From the NCBI RefSeq assembly GCF_016653405.1, contig NZ_NHSN01000017.1, positions 1 through 64,000 on the forward strand: a stretch of DNA of 64,000 bases, in the 5' to 3' direction. Made by a program: the position numbers and the translations under genes. Below are positions 54,552 to 63,671 of this stretch, one piece after another. The notes beneath the pieces are model-generated. The model saw only the letters and a program-made list of their open reading frames with translations, made no database searches and was not told the origin of the DNA. Position 1 is the stretch's first letter; every line of letters starts with the position of its first letter. This DNA is from Halorhodospira halophila (lineage in GTDB: Bacteria > Pseudomonadota > Gammaproteobacteria > Nitrococcales > Halorhodospiraceae).

Positions 54552-55971
54552 GACCACGCCCGTCCCGCTGCCCATGCTTGTCACCCCGTTGCTGCTCTTC
54601 GCTCTCGCCAACCCCGGCCACGCCGCCGAGACCGCGCCGGCGGAGCTGGAACCGGTCCCGCTCGGCACCCGCACGCTGCCCGAGGGTGTGCGTGAGGTAA
54701 TCAGCGACGGACAGGATCGCACGGCGCTAGCGGTCACCGTCTACCTGCGGGGGCCGGCGGTGTTCCGCGAGACCCGCGAGATCGGGCTCCCCGACGAGCC
54801 GGCGCGGCTCGTCCTCACCGACGTCCCGGAACACATCGATGCCGGCACGGTCAGCCTTGATTCCGAGCACCTCCCCCGGGTCGGTGCGGTTGCCTTCACG
54901 CCGGGCGACCTCGATGAGGATGGGCTGCTGCGCCACCACTTGGGCAGCGAGATCCGCTACCGCGCGGGCGCCGACCGCACCTGGGAACGTGGCTATCTGC
55001 TCGCCTTCGACGCCGACGAGGTGATTGTCGCCACCGACGAGGCGGTCTACCCGCTGCCACGCGGCAGCGAGACCCGCTTCGCCTTCCCGGAGCGACCGCC
55101 CCGGCTGCACGGGCGACCCACCCTCGAGCTGGCCATCGACAGCGAGCGCGGCGGCACCCACCCCGCTAACCTGGCCTACCGCAGCGAGGGCCTGACCTGG
55201 CATCCCGACTACCAGCTGCGCGTCATCGAAGACGCCGAGCCGCGCCTGGACGGCTACGCCCGCGTGGAGAACGAAACCGGTATCGACCTGCAACAGGCCC
55301 GCTTGAGCCTGATCGGCGCCAGCCTCGGTGACGCCCCTGTCCGCACCCTCGCCCGGGCCGAGTCGGTCACGGCCGATCGACTCGACGGCCTGCCCCGGTT
55401 CCAGACCGCCGAACCCCACGATCTGCTCGCCGGGCGCAGCCACCGCATCCAGCTCTTCAGCCAGACGCCCGACGCCTTCGACCGCTATCACCGGCTGCGC
55501 AGCAACGCCGGTGCCGAGCCAGACCGCCCGCAGCACTCGCCGGCCCGGCGCGTAGCCAGCTGGCAGGCCGGCACCGATCTGCCCCCTGGCCGCGTAACGC
55601 TGCTCACCGGCCCGCCCGGGGCCGCCGAGCCGGTGGGCGAGGGGCGCATCCCGGGGACCGCCGCCGGGGACGAAATCGAGGTGGAGCTGGGCCCCGCCTT
55701 CACCGTCACCGGCGAGCGCACCCTGCGCGAGCGCCGGGCACTGGAGACGACCGAAGGCTTCGAGGCCGCCTGGCGCATCCGCCTGCGCAACCGCGGCGAG
55801 GCCGCCACTCGGATCGAGCTCGAGGAACGTTTCCCCGGCGACTGGGAGCTGCTCGAGACCAGCCACGAGCCGAAACGCGCTGAAGGCCGTTGGGCCCTGT
55901 GGGACCTGGCGCTGGAGGCCGATGACGAGACAACCCTCGAATACCGGGTGCGCGTGGAGCGAGAGGAATGA
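54532..55971 (+). CDS. DUF4139-containing exported protein
   Basis: 479-residue protein with an N-terminal signal (PMLVTPLLLFALANPGHA, likely cleaved before AET) and a beta-rich DUF4139 region (SEGLTWHPDYQLRVIE, ARVENETGIDLQQARLSLI, then a C-terminal immunoglobulin-like part with LEERFPGDWELLE). DUF4139 proteins have no settled function. AGGA lies six bases before the ATG at 54532. The stop overlaps the start of the next gene as ATGA, so the two are probably coupled. Divergent from, and overlapping, the TonB receptor gene. Confidence 0.8.
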   Translation: MIRRLTMTTPVPLPMLVTPLLLFALANPGHAAETAPAELEPVPLGTRTLPEGVREVISDGQDRTALAVTVYLRGPAVFRETREIGLPDEPARLVLTDVPEHIDAGTVSLDSEHLPRVGAVAFTPGDLDEDGLLRHHLGSEIRYRAGADRTWERGYLLAFDADEVIVATDEAVYPLPRGSETRFAFPERPPRLHGRPTLELAIDSERGGTHPANLAYRSEGLTWHPDYQLRVIEDAEPRLDGYARVENETGIDLQQARLSLIGASLGDAPVRTLARAESVTADRLDGLPRFQTAEPHDLLAGRSHRIQLFSQTPDAFDRYHRLRSNAGAEPDRPQHSPARRVASWQAGTDLPPGRVTLLTGPPGAAEPVGEGRIPGTAAGDEIEVELGPAFTVTGERTLRERRALETTEGFEAAWRIRLRNRGEAATRIELEERFPGDWELLETSHEPKRAEGRWALWDLALEADDETTLEYRVRVEREE

Positions 55972-58900
55972 GCGAAGACCCCATCTGCCTCGAGGGCCTG
56001 AACTACAGGGATCTGCATAGCCGGACCGGCCTGCTGGAACTCGATCGGCGCTTCCTGGCGCACCTCCGCGCCGTGGCTCCGGAACGGGCGGCGCAGCTCG
56101 AGGCGCACCGCGACCCGGACCGCCCGAACCTCAGTGACCGCGACCTGGGGGAATGGCTCATCGCCACGGCACCCTGCCTTGAGGCGTTCCTGGCCGAGGC
56201 CTTCGGCATCAAGGCCTCCCTGCAGACCGTCCGTGACGCCCTGACCCGGGACGGCGAGGTGCTCGCCTTCCGGCGGGACTGGGTCCAGAAGCGGGCCCGC
56301 CGACGCAAGACGCCCCCCCAGGTGTCATTCGCCGAGCTCGACAGGTGGCTGGATCAGGCCTTGGACGCCCGGGGCATTGACCGCCGGGACCGCGAACTGG
56401 CCGTAGCCCGGCTGGCCGCACAGTACACCGCCGAAAGCGACGCAGAAGCCGAACGTGAGCGTCTGCTGGACTGGTGTGCCGCGGCCCTGCACACCCCGCC
56501 GGGCCAGGCCGCCGTCGCCGACTGGGCGGCGTTCCGGCTGCCGCAGCGGGTGGACCACACCAACCTGGTGGCGCTGGAGGCCGAGGCCACCGAGGCGCAG
56601 GGCCAGCCCGTCCGCTTCCACGCCCCCCGCGCGCGCTGGCGCAGCCGGGACGGCTTCGAGCTCACTGACGGCCGCGCCCCGCAGCGCCAAGTCAGCGCCG
56701 AGGCCCACTACTGCATCTACTGCCACGACCACGAGGGCGACTTCTGCTCACGGGGCTTCCCCGAGAGGAAGGGCGACCCGGAGCTTGGGTACAAGGCGGA
56801 TCCGCTCGGGGTACAGCTCACCGGCTGCCCGCTGGAGGAGCGCATCTCGGAGATGAACCGCCTCTACCGCGACGGCCACCCGCTGGCCGCGCTCGCCGTG
56901 GCGATGGTGGATAACCCCATGATTCCGGCCACCGGCCACCGGATCTGCAACGACTGCATGAAGGCCTGTATCTACCAGAAGCAGGACCCGGTGGACGTCC
57001 CGCAGATCGAGACCCGCACCCTCACCGACGTGCTCGGGCTGCCCTGGGGCGTCGAACTTTACCACCTCCTCGCGCGCTGGAACCCGCTGCGCGCCCGTCA
57101 GTACCTGCCCGCCGAGGAGAACGGCCGCCGGGTGCTGATCGCCGGGCAAGGGCCCGCGGGCTTCACCATGGCCCACCACCTGACCATGGCCGGGTGCACC
57201 GTGGTGGCCGTCGACGGCCTGAAAATCGAACCGCTGCCCCAGGCGTGGCTGGACGGACCGATCCGCGACTGGGGCGACGTCTGGGAACCGCTGCAGACGC
57301 GCACCCTCTACGGCTTTGGGGGCGTCGCCGAGTACGGCATCACCAACCGCTGGGACAAGAACTTCCTTAAGCTCATCTACCTCACCCTGGCCCGGCGCGA
57401 GCGCTATGCCGTCCACGGCGGCGTCCGGCTGGGCGGCACCCTCACCCTAGAGGATGCCTGGGCGCTCGGGTTCGACCACGTCTGCATCGCCACCGGGGCC
57501 GGCTACCCCCGGGTGCTGGAGGTCGGCAACAGCCTGGCCCGGGGCATGCGCCAGGCCAACGACTTCCTCATGGCCCTGCAGCTGACTGGGGCCGGCAAGA
57601 GTGAGAGCATTGCCAACCTACAGGTGCGCATGCCGGCGGTGGTCATTGGCGGCGGGCTGACCGCCGTCGATACTGCCACCGAGGTACAGGCCCACTACAT
57701 CGCTCAGGTGGAGAAGGTCCTCGCCCACTACGAGGCCCTGGAGGCTGAAGGCGCCGGGTTCGGGGCCGGGCTCGGCGTCGAGGACCAGGCCATCCTCGAG
57801 GAGTTCCTGGCCCATGGGCGCGCCGTGCGTGCTGAGCGCGAGCGCGCCCATGCGGCCGGCGAGGCGCCGCGATTCGCGCCGCTGCTCCAGGCTTGGGGCG
57901 GCGTCACCATCGCCTACCGCAAGGGCCTCACCGCCTCGCCGGCCTACGTGCGCAACCATGAGGAGCTCACCAAGGCCCTGGAGGAAGGCATCCTCTACGC
58001 CGAGGGGCTCGAGCCCCTGCACGTGCGCCTGGACGAGCACGACCACGTCCACTCGGTGGTCTTCCGGCGCATGCGCCACGACGGCGGCCGCTGGTACGCC
58101 ACCGGGCGCGAGACGGAGCTCGCGGCCCGCTCGATCTTCGTCGCCGCCGGGACCGTGCCCAATACCATCTACGCCCACGAGCACCCGGGCAGCCTTCAGC
58201 TGCAGGGCATCCACTACCGGCCCTACGGCTACCGGCGCAGGGGCCTGCAGCCCATCGCCGCCGGCGAGCACTGCAAGGCACCGGAGATCGGCCCGTTCAC
58301 GTCTTACCAGTCGGCCGGGCGCACGGTCTCGTTCATCGGCGACACCCACCCGGTATTCGCCGGCAGCGTGGTGCAGGCCATCGCCTCGGCGCGACGCAGC
58401 TACCCGCAAGTGCTCGCCGCCCTCGGCGGGCTTCCCATGCAGCCCGGTCGCAAGGCTCGCGCCTTTCTCGACAACCTGGCCGCGCGGCTGACCCCGCGGG
58501 TGGTCTCCGTGGAGCAGCCGAGCCCGGCCGTGGCCGAGATCTGGGTCCGGGCACCGCTGGCCGCAGCCCGTTTTCGGCCCGGGCAGTTCTTCCGCCTGCA
58601 GACGCTGGAGACGCACAGTCCGGTGGTCGACGGCACCCGCCTGCAGGTACCACTGATGACCGTCTCGGGCACCGGTATCGACGGCGACTGCATCCGCCTG
58701 ATGCTGTTGCAGTGGGGGGCCGCCCCGCGCATCGCCGCCCGCCTGCAGCCCGGCGACCCGTTGGTGCTGATGGGCCCCACCGGCGCGCCCACGGAGATCC
58801 CCGAAGACCGCACGGTGATGGTGGTGGCCGGCCGCTGGGGCGCGGCGGTGATGCACGATATCGGCTCGGCGCTGCGCGCGGCGGGCAACCGGGTGCTCTA

Positions 58901-59462
58901 CATCGCCGCCTTCGGCAGCGCCGAGGAGATCGATCACCCCGATGAGCTGGAGGCCGGCGCCGACCAGATCGTCTGGGCTACCGCCCGCGAGCCCGCCTTC
59001 GAGCCGCGCCGCCCCCAGGACAGCGCAGTGATCAGCGCCGACATGGTCGACCTGGTCCGCCGCTACGGCGACGGCGAGATCGCCCCCGATGCCCCGGGGC
59101 TACCGCTGGCCGAGGTCGACCGGATCCTGGTCGTCGGCGGCACCGGGCTCCTGTTCGGCTTCCAGCAGGCACTGGCGGACGGCCTGTCGGCATACTTCCC
59201 GGACCACCTCGAGGCCGTGGGCACGGTGGGCAGCCCCATGCAGTGCATGCTCAAGGGCGTCTGCGCCCAGTGCCTGCAGTGGCAGGTGGACCCGGAGACC
59301 GGCGAGCGGACCCGGGCCGTCTTCTCCTGCGCCGAACAGGATCAGCCACTGGGCTGGATCGACCTGGGTAACCTGGCTGCACGGCAACAGCAGAACCGAC
59401 TCCTCGACCGACTCACCGCCGCCTGGGTGGAGCGGCTGCTGCAGCGACGCGCACCGGACTGA
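55968..59462 (+). CDS. Large fused iron-sulfur flavoprotein oxidoreductase (GltD-like plus NfnA/PyrK-like)
   Basis: 1164 residues in one chain. Residues 1-240 are a helical domain I do not recognise. Residues 249-334 hold seven cysteines (249, 252, 260, 287, 327, 330, 334) like the GltD iron-sulfur region. Then come an FAD-type loop GQGPAG (393-398) and a second nucleotide loop GGGLTAVD (561-568), as in GltD/NfnB. From about 842 a ferredoxin-reductase-like module follows (ARFRPGQFFRLQTLE), ending with Cys1093/1099/1102/1121, as in the [2Fe-2S] sites of NfnA, SudB and PyrK. This looks like a fused NfnAB/sulfide dehydrogenase type enzyme handling NAD(P)H and another carrier; the partner is unknown. 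ATG overlaps the DUF4139 stop. Confidence 0.82.
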   Translation: MSEDPICLEGLNYRDLHSRTGLLELDRRFLAHLRAVAPERAAQLEAHRDPDRPNLSDRDLGEWLIATAPCLEAFLAEAFGIKASLQTVRDALTRDGEVLAFRRDWVQKRARRRKTPPQVSFAELDRWLDQALDARGIDRRDRELAVARLAAQYTAESDAEAERERLLDWCAAALHTPPGQAAVADWAAFRLPQRVDHTNLVALEAEATEAQGQPVRFHAPRARWRSRDGFELTDGRAPQRQVSAEAHYCIYCHDHEGDFCSRGFPERKGDPELGYKADPLGVQLTGCPLEERISEMNRLYRDGHPLAALAVAMVDNPMIPATGHRICNDCMKACIYQKQDPVDVPQIETRTLTDVLGLPWGVELYHLLARWNPLRARQYLPAEENGRRVLIAGQGPAGFTMAHHLTMAGCTVVAVDGLKIEPLPQAWLDGPIRDWGDVWEPLQTRTLYGFGGVAEYGITNRWDKNFLKLIYLTLARRERYAVHGGVRLGGTLTLEDAWALGFDHVCIATGAGYPRVLEVGNSLARGMRQANDFLMALQLTGAGKSESIANLQVRMPAVVIGGGLTAVDTATEVQAHYIAQVEKVLAHYEALEAEGAGFGAGLGVEDQAILEEFLAHGRAVRAERERAHAAGEAPRFAPLLQAWGGVTIAYRKGLTASPAYVRNHEELTKALEEGILYAEGLEPLHVRLDEHDHVHSVVFRRMRHDGGRWYATGRETELAARSIFVAAGTVPNTIYAHEHPGSLQLQGIHYRPYGYRRRGLQPIAAGEHCKAPEIGPFTSYQSAGRTVSFIGDTHPVFAGSVVQAIASARRSYPQVLAALGGLPMQPGRKARAFLDNLAARLTPRVVSVEQPSPAVAEIWVRAPLAAARFRPGQFFRLQTLETHSPVVDGTRLQVPLMTVSGTGIDGDCIRLMLLQWGAAPRIAARLQPGDPLVLMGPTGAPTEIPEDRTVMVVAGRWGAAVMHDIGSALRAAGNRVLYIAAFGSAEEIDHPDELEAGADQIVWATAREPAFEPRRPQDSAVISADMVDLVRRYGDGEIAPDAPGLPLAEVDRILVVGGTGLLFGFQQALADGLSAYFPDHLEAVGTVGSPMQCMLKGVCAQCLQWQVDPETGERTRAVFSCAEQDQPLGWIDLGNLAARQQQNRLLDRLTAAWVERLLQRRAPD

Positions 59463-59516
59463 TATGCAATACTTCGGATATCAGACCCGAGCGTCGATAC
59501 CCAAGGAGGAATCGCA

Positions 59517-59708
59517 ATGGACGTAAGCAGGAACATGGGCACCGTGGATCGCGCCATCCGTGCCGTGGTGGGCATCTGCCTGATCGCTCTGGCGTTCATC
59601 GGGCCACAGACCGCCTGGGGATGGATCGGCCTGGTCCCGCTGGCGACCGCCATCGTCGGGGTCTGCCCGGCCTACATCCCGCTGGGCCTGAAGACCTGCG
59701 CCAAGTAG
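59517..59708 (+). CDS. DUF2892 small membrane protein
   Basis: 63-residue protein of the DUF2892 (YgaP transmembrane-like) family: MGTVDRAIRAVVGICLIAL opens it, two short membrane spans follow (about 14-31 and 35-52), and it ends in a cysteine pair (VCPAYIPLGLKTC). AAGGAGGAA precedes the ATG. It lies 54 bp after the large oxidoreductase and may be cotranscribed. In some proteins this module is fused to rhodanese, which hints at sulfur chemistry, but here it stands alone. Confidence 0.85.
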   Translation: MDVSRNMGTVDRAIRAVVGICLIALAFIGPQTAWGWIGLVPLATAIVGVCPAYIPLGLKTCAK

Positions 59709-59717
59709 CACCGAGGC

Positions 59718-60362
59718 CTAGCTAACGCCGAGCCGGCGAACCGCCTCACGTACGGCGGTTTCGCCGGAGACGGCATCCAGCGTGCGCCGCGACGTCACCC
59801 CGGCGTCGAGCAGGGCCGCCAGCAGCGCGGCCACATCATCCCGCGGAATCTCGCCGTAGGGCAGCCCCTCGCCGAGGGTCACCCGCCCGCGGGCGCGTTC
59901 ATTGAGCAGACGCCCGGGACGCAGGATGGTCCAGTCCATGGCCGTCGCGCGCAGGCGGTCATCGGCCTCACGCTTGGCCGCCAGGTACGGCCGCAGCCGC
60001 TCCGGGGCCTGCTCGGGGCACTCCGTGCGCATCGCCGAAACCATCACGAAACGCCGCACCCCGGCCGCCTCGGCCAGCTCGATGATCCGCAACGCGCCTT
60101 GACGGTCCACCGCCTCGGTCTTGTCGGCACCGGTATGCGGGCCAGAACCGGCCGTGAAGACCACAGCGTCCGCGCCGCGGACTGCCTGGCTACAGTCACG
60201 CTCGAGGTCAGCCACCACGGTCTCGGTGGCCCCCGCGGCCGCCAGGGCCGGCTGCTGGTCCGGATCCCGGACCATGGCCCGCACCTCGTGCCGGCTCGGC
60301 GCCAGCCGCTCCACCAGTCGCCGCCCCACCTGCCCGTGGGCCCCGATGATCAACACCCGCAT
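59718..60362 (-). CDS. NAD(P)-binding Rossmann-fold protein (atypical SDR)
   Basis: 214 residues with the nucleotide loop GAHGQVG (7-13) and the segments VVFTAGSGPHTGADKTEAVD and VMVSAMRTE, as in the atypical short-chain dehydrogenases related to YwnB/BVR-B-like proteins. The catalytic Tyr-x-x-x-Lys appears as YLAAK. The substrate is unknown. GGAGGGCAGAGG precedes the ATG. Converges on the DUF2892 gene; it lies 37 bp after the ABC-class ATPase gene on the same strand. Confidence 0.85.
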   Translation of the reverse strand: MRVLIIGAHGQVGRRLVERLAPSRHEVRAMVRDPDQQPALAAAGATETVVADLERDCSQAVRGADAVVFTAGSGPHTGADKTEAVDRQGALRIIELAEAAGVRRFVMVSAMRTECPEQAPERLRPYLAAKREADDRLRATAMDWTILRPGRLLNERARGRVTLGEGLPYGEIPRDDVAALLAALLDAGVTSRRTLDAVSGETAVREAVRRLGVS

Positions 60363-60399
60363 CCTCTGCCCTCCGCTCGCGTCGCTGGCCTGCCTGGGC

Positions 60400-62067
60400 C
60401 TAGCCTACGCCGTCGGCGACGCCGCCGAAACGGGCACCGCGCAGGCGGTTCAGCGCAGCCATGACCTCGATCGTCCGCGGGCGGGCCAGGTCCCCGTCCG
60501 GGCGGGGCAGCAGCTGATCCCAGTGGCGGTTCAGCAGATCGGCCAGCCACGCCGGCGGGTCCTCGACCCGGCCGCTGTCCGAGAGTCGCTCGAGCAGCAG
60601 GCCGATGGCCCGCACCTGGGCGGGATCGGCGATCTGCTCCACGGCGCGCAGGTCGACGGCCTCCCGGCCGAGCAGCAGGGTATCGCGCCCGCGGCCCTGC
60701 ACCTTGCGCTTACCGGGCTTGGTCTCGGTACGCACTGTACCCCCCTCCACGGCGCGGGTCGTCGGCCAGGCCAGCGGCGAGCGCACCTCGGCGTGGCGCC
60801 CGGTGGCGTACTCGGCGGCTACCCGCCGCGCCTCGGCGGTGACATCGGCCGGACGGTACTCCTGCATCTGGATGACCGTATCGGCGCTGTCCAGATAGTC
60901 GCCAGAGCCGCCCATCACCAATAACGTGGACACCGCATGGCGATCGCGCAGCTCGGCGATGCGATCGACCAGCGGCGTGATCGGTTCGGCATCCCGGGCC
61001 ACCAGGGCCTGCATGCGCCGATCGCGGATCATAAAGTTGGTCGCCGAGGTGTCCTCGTCCACCAGCAGGGTGCGCGACCCCGCCTCGAGGGCCTCCTGCA
61101 GGGCGGCCGCCTGGCTGGTGGAGCCGGAGGCCAGGTCCGTGGAGAAGGCGGTGGTGGACTTGCCAAAGGGCAACTCGCCGATGTATGGCGACAGGTTCAC
61201 GGCGTGGACGGCGCGCCCGTCCTCGGCGCGGATCTTCGCCGCGTCCTCGACGCTGACGACGCCGTCGCGACCATCCCCGGGGACGTGGTCATAGACCCCG
61301 AGCTCCAAGGCATTGAGCAGGGTCGACTTGCCGTGAAAGCCGCCGCCGACGATAAGCGTGATCCCCGCCGGGACGCCCATACCGGCGATCGGACCGGCAT
61401 TGGGGGCGTGCAGCGTCAGGCGCAGCGAATCGGGGCTGTGGAAGGGGATGGCATCGCTCAGGGGCCGGTCGTCCACGCCGGAGCGCCGCGGCAGGACCGC
61501 CCCTTCAGCGACGAAGGCCACCAGGCCGCGCTCGTCGAGCTGCGCACGCAGCGCCTGCTGGTCCTCCACCGCGGCGCAGTGGCGCTCCAGCGAAGCGCCG
61601 TCGAGTTGCTGCGCCTCGGCAGCAGCGGCGACGATCCGCGGCAGTTTCCGGCAAAGGATCTCGGCCGCCTGGCGACCGAGGATGGTCCGCCCGCGCGCCG
61701 GCAGGGCGACGGTGAAACGCAGCTCGACACCGGCGTCGGTGAACAGCACGGCACTGCGATCAAGCACCGTCTGAGCGCCTGAATCGATGCGGACCGCCTG
61801 CTCGCTGGCGGCGGCACGCTCGAAGGCCCGGGCGATGTAGTCACGCGCCGCGCGGCGCCGGGGCTCGCCGATCAAGGCCGCTTCGGGCAGCCCCGCCCGC
61901 TCCCACGGCACCACAGCCCGCAGCCGCGAAGGCGCGGCAAACGGGTCGGCCTGGACCTTGTCCACACACAGGGTGAAGCCGGGGAAAGCGTGGCGGCCCT
62001 GGATGTCCTTGTACGCCTTGTAGCCCCGGCCGTCGATGCGCTGGAGGGTATTCTGCAGCTGTTCCAT
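60400..62067 (-). CDS. ABC-class P-loop ATPase (COG3044 / PF09818 family)
   Basis: 555-residue soluble ATPase without membrane spans. The N-terminus LQRIDGRGYKAYKDIQG is a family hallmark. Walker A is GGGFHGKST (241-249), SPYIGELPFGKSTT follows, and a Walker B-like LLVDEDTSATNFMIRD with its acidic pair. The family is widespread in bacteria; a trypanosome member (MRB1590) acts in RNA editing, but the bacterial role is unknown to me. The neighbours give no clear clue. Begins 49 bp after the MocR gene stop. Confidence 0.88.
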   Translation of the reverse strand: MEQLQNTLQRIDGRGYKAYKDIQGRHAFPGFTLCVDKVQADPFAAPSRLRAVVPWERAGLPEAALIGEPRRRAARDYIARAFERAAASEQAVRIDSGAQTVLDRSAVLFTDAGVELRFTVALPARGRTILGRQAAEILCRKLPRIVAAAAEAQQLDGASLERHCAAVEDQQALRAQLDERGLVAFVAEGAVLPRRSGVDDRPLSDAIPFHSPDSLRLTLHAPNAGPIAGMGVPAGITLIVGGGFHGKSTLLNALELGVYDHVPGDGRDGVVSVEDAAKIRAEDGRAVHAVNLSPYIGELPFGKSTTAFSTDLASGSTSQAAALQEALEAGSRTLLVDEDTSATNFMIRDRRMQALVARDAEPITPLVDRIAELRDRHAVSTLLVMGGSGDYLDSADTVIQMQEYRPADVTAEARRVAAEYATGRHAEVRSPLAWPTTRAVEGGTVRTETKPGKRKVQGRGRDTLLLGREAVDLRAVEQIADPAQVRAIGLLLERLSDSGRVEDPPAWLADLLNRHWDQLLPRPDGDLARPRTIEVMAALNRLRGARFGGVADGVG

Positions 62068-62116
62068 GCCGCCTCACGGTAGCCGAGCCGGGCCGCGCCG
62101 GCCAAGAGGGGCCGGC

Positions 62117-63553
62117 TCAACCGCGAACGTCGCCACGGTCCTCGCCGGCGGCGAGGGCACCGAGCCGCTGCAGCGCCCACTCCGTGGCCGCCACATCGGC
62201 CTGGGCGCAGTTCAGCCGCAGGCAGCGTCCGTACCGCCCGGTGGGCGAGAACACCGGCCCCGGGGCCACGCTGACCCCCTCGGCCAGCGCCCGGCGCTGC
62301 AGCTCCAGGCTGTCGCAGCCGGCCGGCAGTTCGACCCAGACCACGAAACCGCCCCGTGGCCGGGTCACTCGGGTCCCCTCGGGGAAGTGGCGGCGTACCA
62401 GACCGGCGATCCAACGCACGTGCCGCTCGTAGTTGCGCCGGGCCCGGCGCAGGAAGCGGTCGTAGCCGCCCTGCTCCAGGTAGTCGGCCACGGCCAGCGT
62501 ACTCAGGGTGCAGGTGGCTTGACTGGTTGCGTACTTGAGGTAGACGAGACGATCCCGGTAGCGCCCCGGCGCCACCCAGCCGACGCGCAGCCCGGCACCG
62601 AGGATCTTCGAGAACGAACTGCAGTAGAGCACTTCGCCCTGGCCATCGAAGGCCTTCGCCGCCCACGGGCGGGTGCCGTCGAAGGCCAGCTCACCGTAGA
62701 CGTCGTCCTCGATCAGGGGCACGTTGTGGGCGTTAAGCAGTGTCACCAGTTCCTGCTTGCGCGCCTCCGGGGTCACGTGGCCCAGCGGATTGCCGAAAGT
62801 GGGCATGAGCACGCAGGCACGGATCGACCAACGCGACAGGGCCCGCTCAAGGGCCTCGGGGATCATCCCCGAGTGGGGGTCGGTGGCGACCTCCAGGGCC
62901 TGCATCCCCTGGGACTCGATGGCCTGGAGGATGCCGTAGAAGGTGGGTGACTCGATGGCCACCACGTCGCCGGGCTCGGCCACGGCACGCAGGCTGAGGG
63001 TGATTGCCTCCTGGCAGCCGGCGGTCAGCACGATGTCGTCCGGCGAAAGGCTGCAGCCGGCGTAGGCCATGCGCCGGGCGATCTGGGTGCGCAGCTCAGC
63101 ACAGCCCGGCGGGAAGTCGTAGGCATTGACGCGCTCGCGCTGTCGGCGGCGCACCCGGGCAAAGCTGCGGTCCATGGCCGCCGCCGGCAGGAAAGCGGCG
63201 GGCGCCGCGGCAGCACCCAGCGAGACCACGTCCGGCTCGTGGTGGGCGCGGACCAGATCGAGCACACGCTCCTGGCCGAGCACCAGACTGGGCGCGTCCA
63301 CTTCGCCCACCTGCTCGCTCGGCGCCGCGGCGGCGGTGGTGCGTTCGCGGACGTAGAACCCGGAGCGTGGCCGCGCCTCGAGGATCTCGCGCTGCTCAAG
63401 CAGTTCACAGGCGGCGACGATGGTCGCCATGCTCACCCCGAAGTGCCGGCGCAGCCGTCGCAGTCCGGGCAGCCGGTCGCCAGGGGCATAGACGCCCTGT
63501 TCGATCTGCCCGGCGAGGGTCTCGGCCACTCGTTCGTAGAGCGGTGTGGTCAT
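62117..63553 (-). CDS. MocR-type regulator (GntR DNA-binding domain plus aminotransferase-like domain)
   Basis: 478 residues. The N-terminal winged helix (LYERVAETLAGQIEQGVYAP, then [14 protein letters not shown]) is of GntR type. The rest is a fold-type I aminotransferase domain with the PLP lysine at 316 in SSFSKILGAGLRVGW. MocR proteins sense amines or PLP and commonly control the divergent neighbour, here the methyltransferase at 63672. The ATG at 63553 is preceded in frame by a GTG at 63556. It could instead regulate its own strand's genes. Confidence 0.9.
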   Translation of the reverse strand: MTTPLYERVAETLAGQIEQGVYAPGDRLPGLRRLRRHFGVSMATIVAACELLEQREILEARPRSGFYVRERTTAAAAPSEQVGEVDAPSLVLGQERVLDLVRAHHEPDVVSLGAAAAPAAFLPAAAMDRSFARVRRRQRERVNAYDFPPGCAELRTQIARRMAYAGCSLSPDDIVLTAGCQEAITLSLRAVAEPGDVVAIESPTFYGILQAIESQGMQALEVATDPHSGMIPEALERALSRWSIRACVLMPTFGNPLGHVTPEARKQELVTLLNAHNVPLIEDDVYGELAFDGTRPWAAKAFDGQGEVLYCSSFSKILGAGLRVGWVAPGRYRDRLVYLKYATSQATCTLSTLAVADYLEQGGYDRFLRRARRNYERHVRWIAGLVRRHFPEGTRVTRPRGGFVVWVELPAGCDSLELQRRALAEGVSVAPGPVFSPTGRYGRCLRLNCAQADVAATEWALQRLGALAAGEDRGDVRG

Positions 63554-63671
63554 CACGGTCCAGTCTAACGCAACTGTACCGGTTCATAATGTCCAAAACT
63601 GATTCTGTATCGCCCGATGGATCGCGACGATCATAGTCATCGATCCCGAGAAGCAACGCAGGAATGCAATA
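63554..63671. promoter_or_regulatory. Divergent MocR / methyltransferase intergenic region
   Basis: 118 bp between divergent genes, more AT-rich than its surroundings (for example ttcataatgtccaaaactg at 63581-63599). CATAAT at 63583-63588 is -10-like for the plus strand, without a clear -35. GGATCG (63619-63624) and CGATCC (63640-63645) form an interrupted inverted repeat. A natural binding site for the MocR protein; not proven. Confidence 0.45.
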
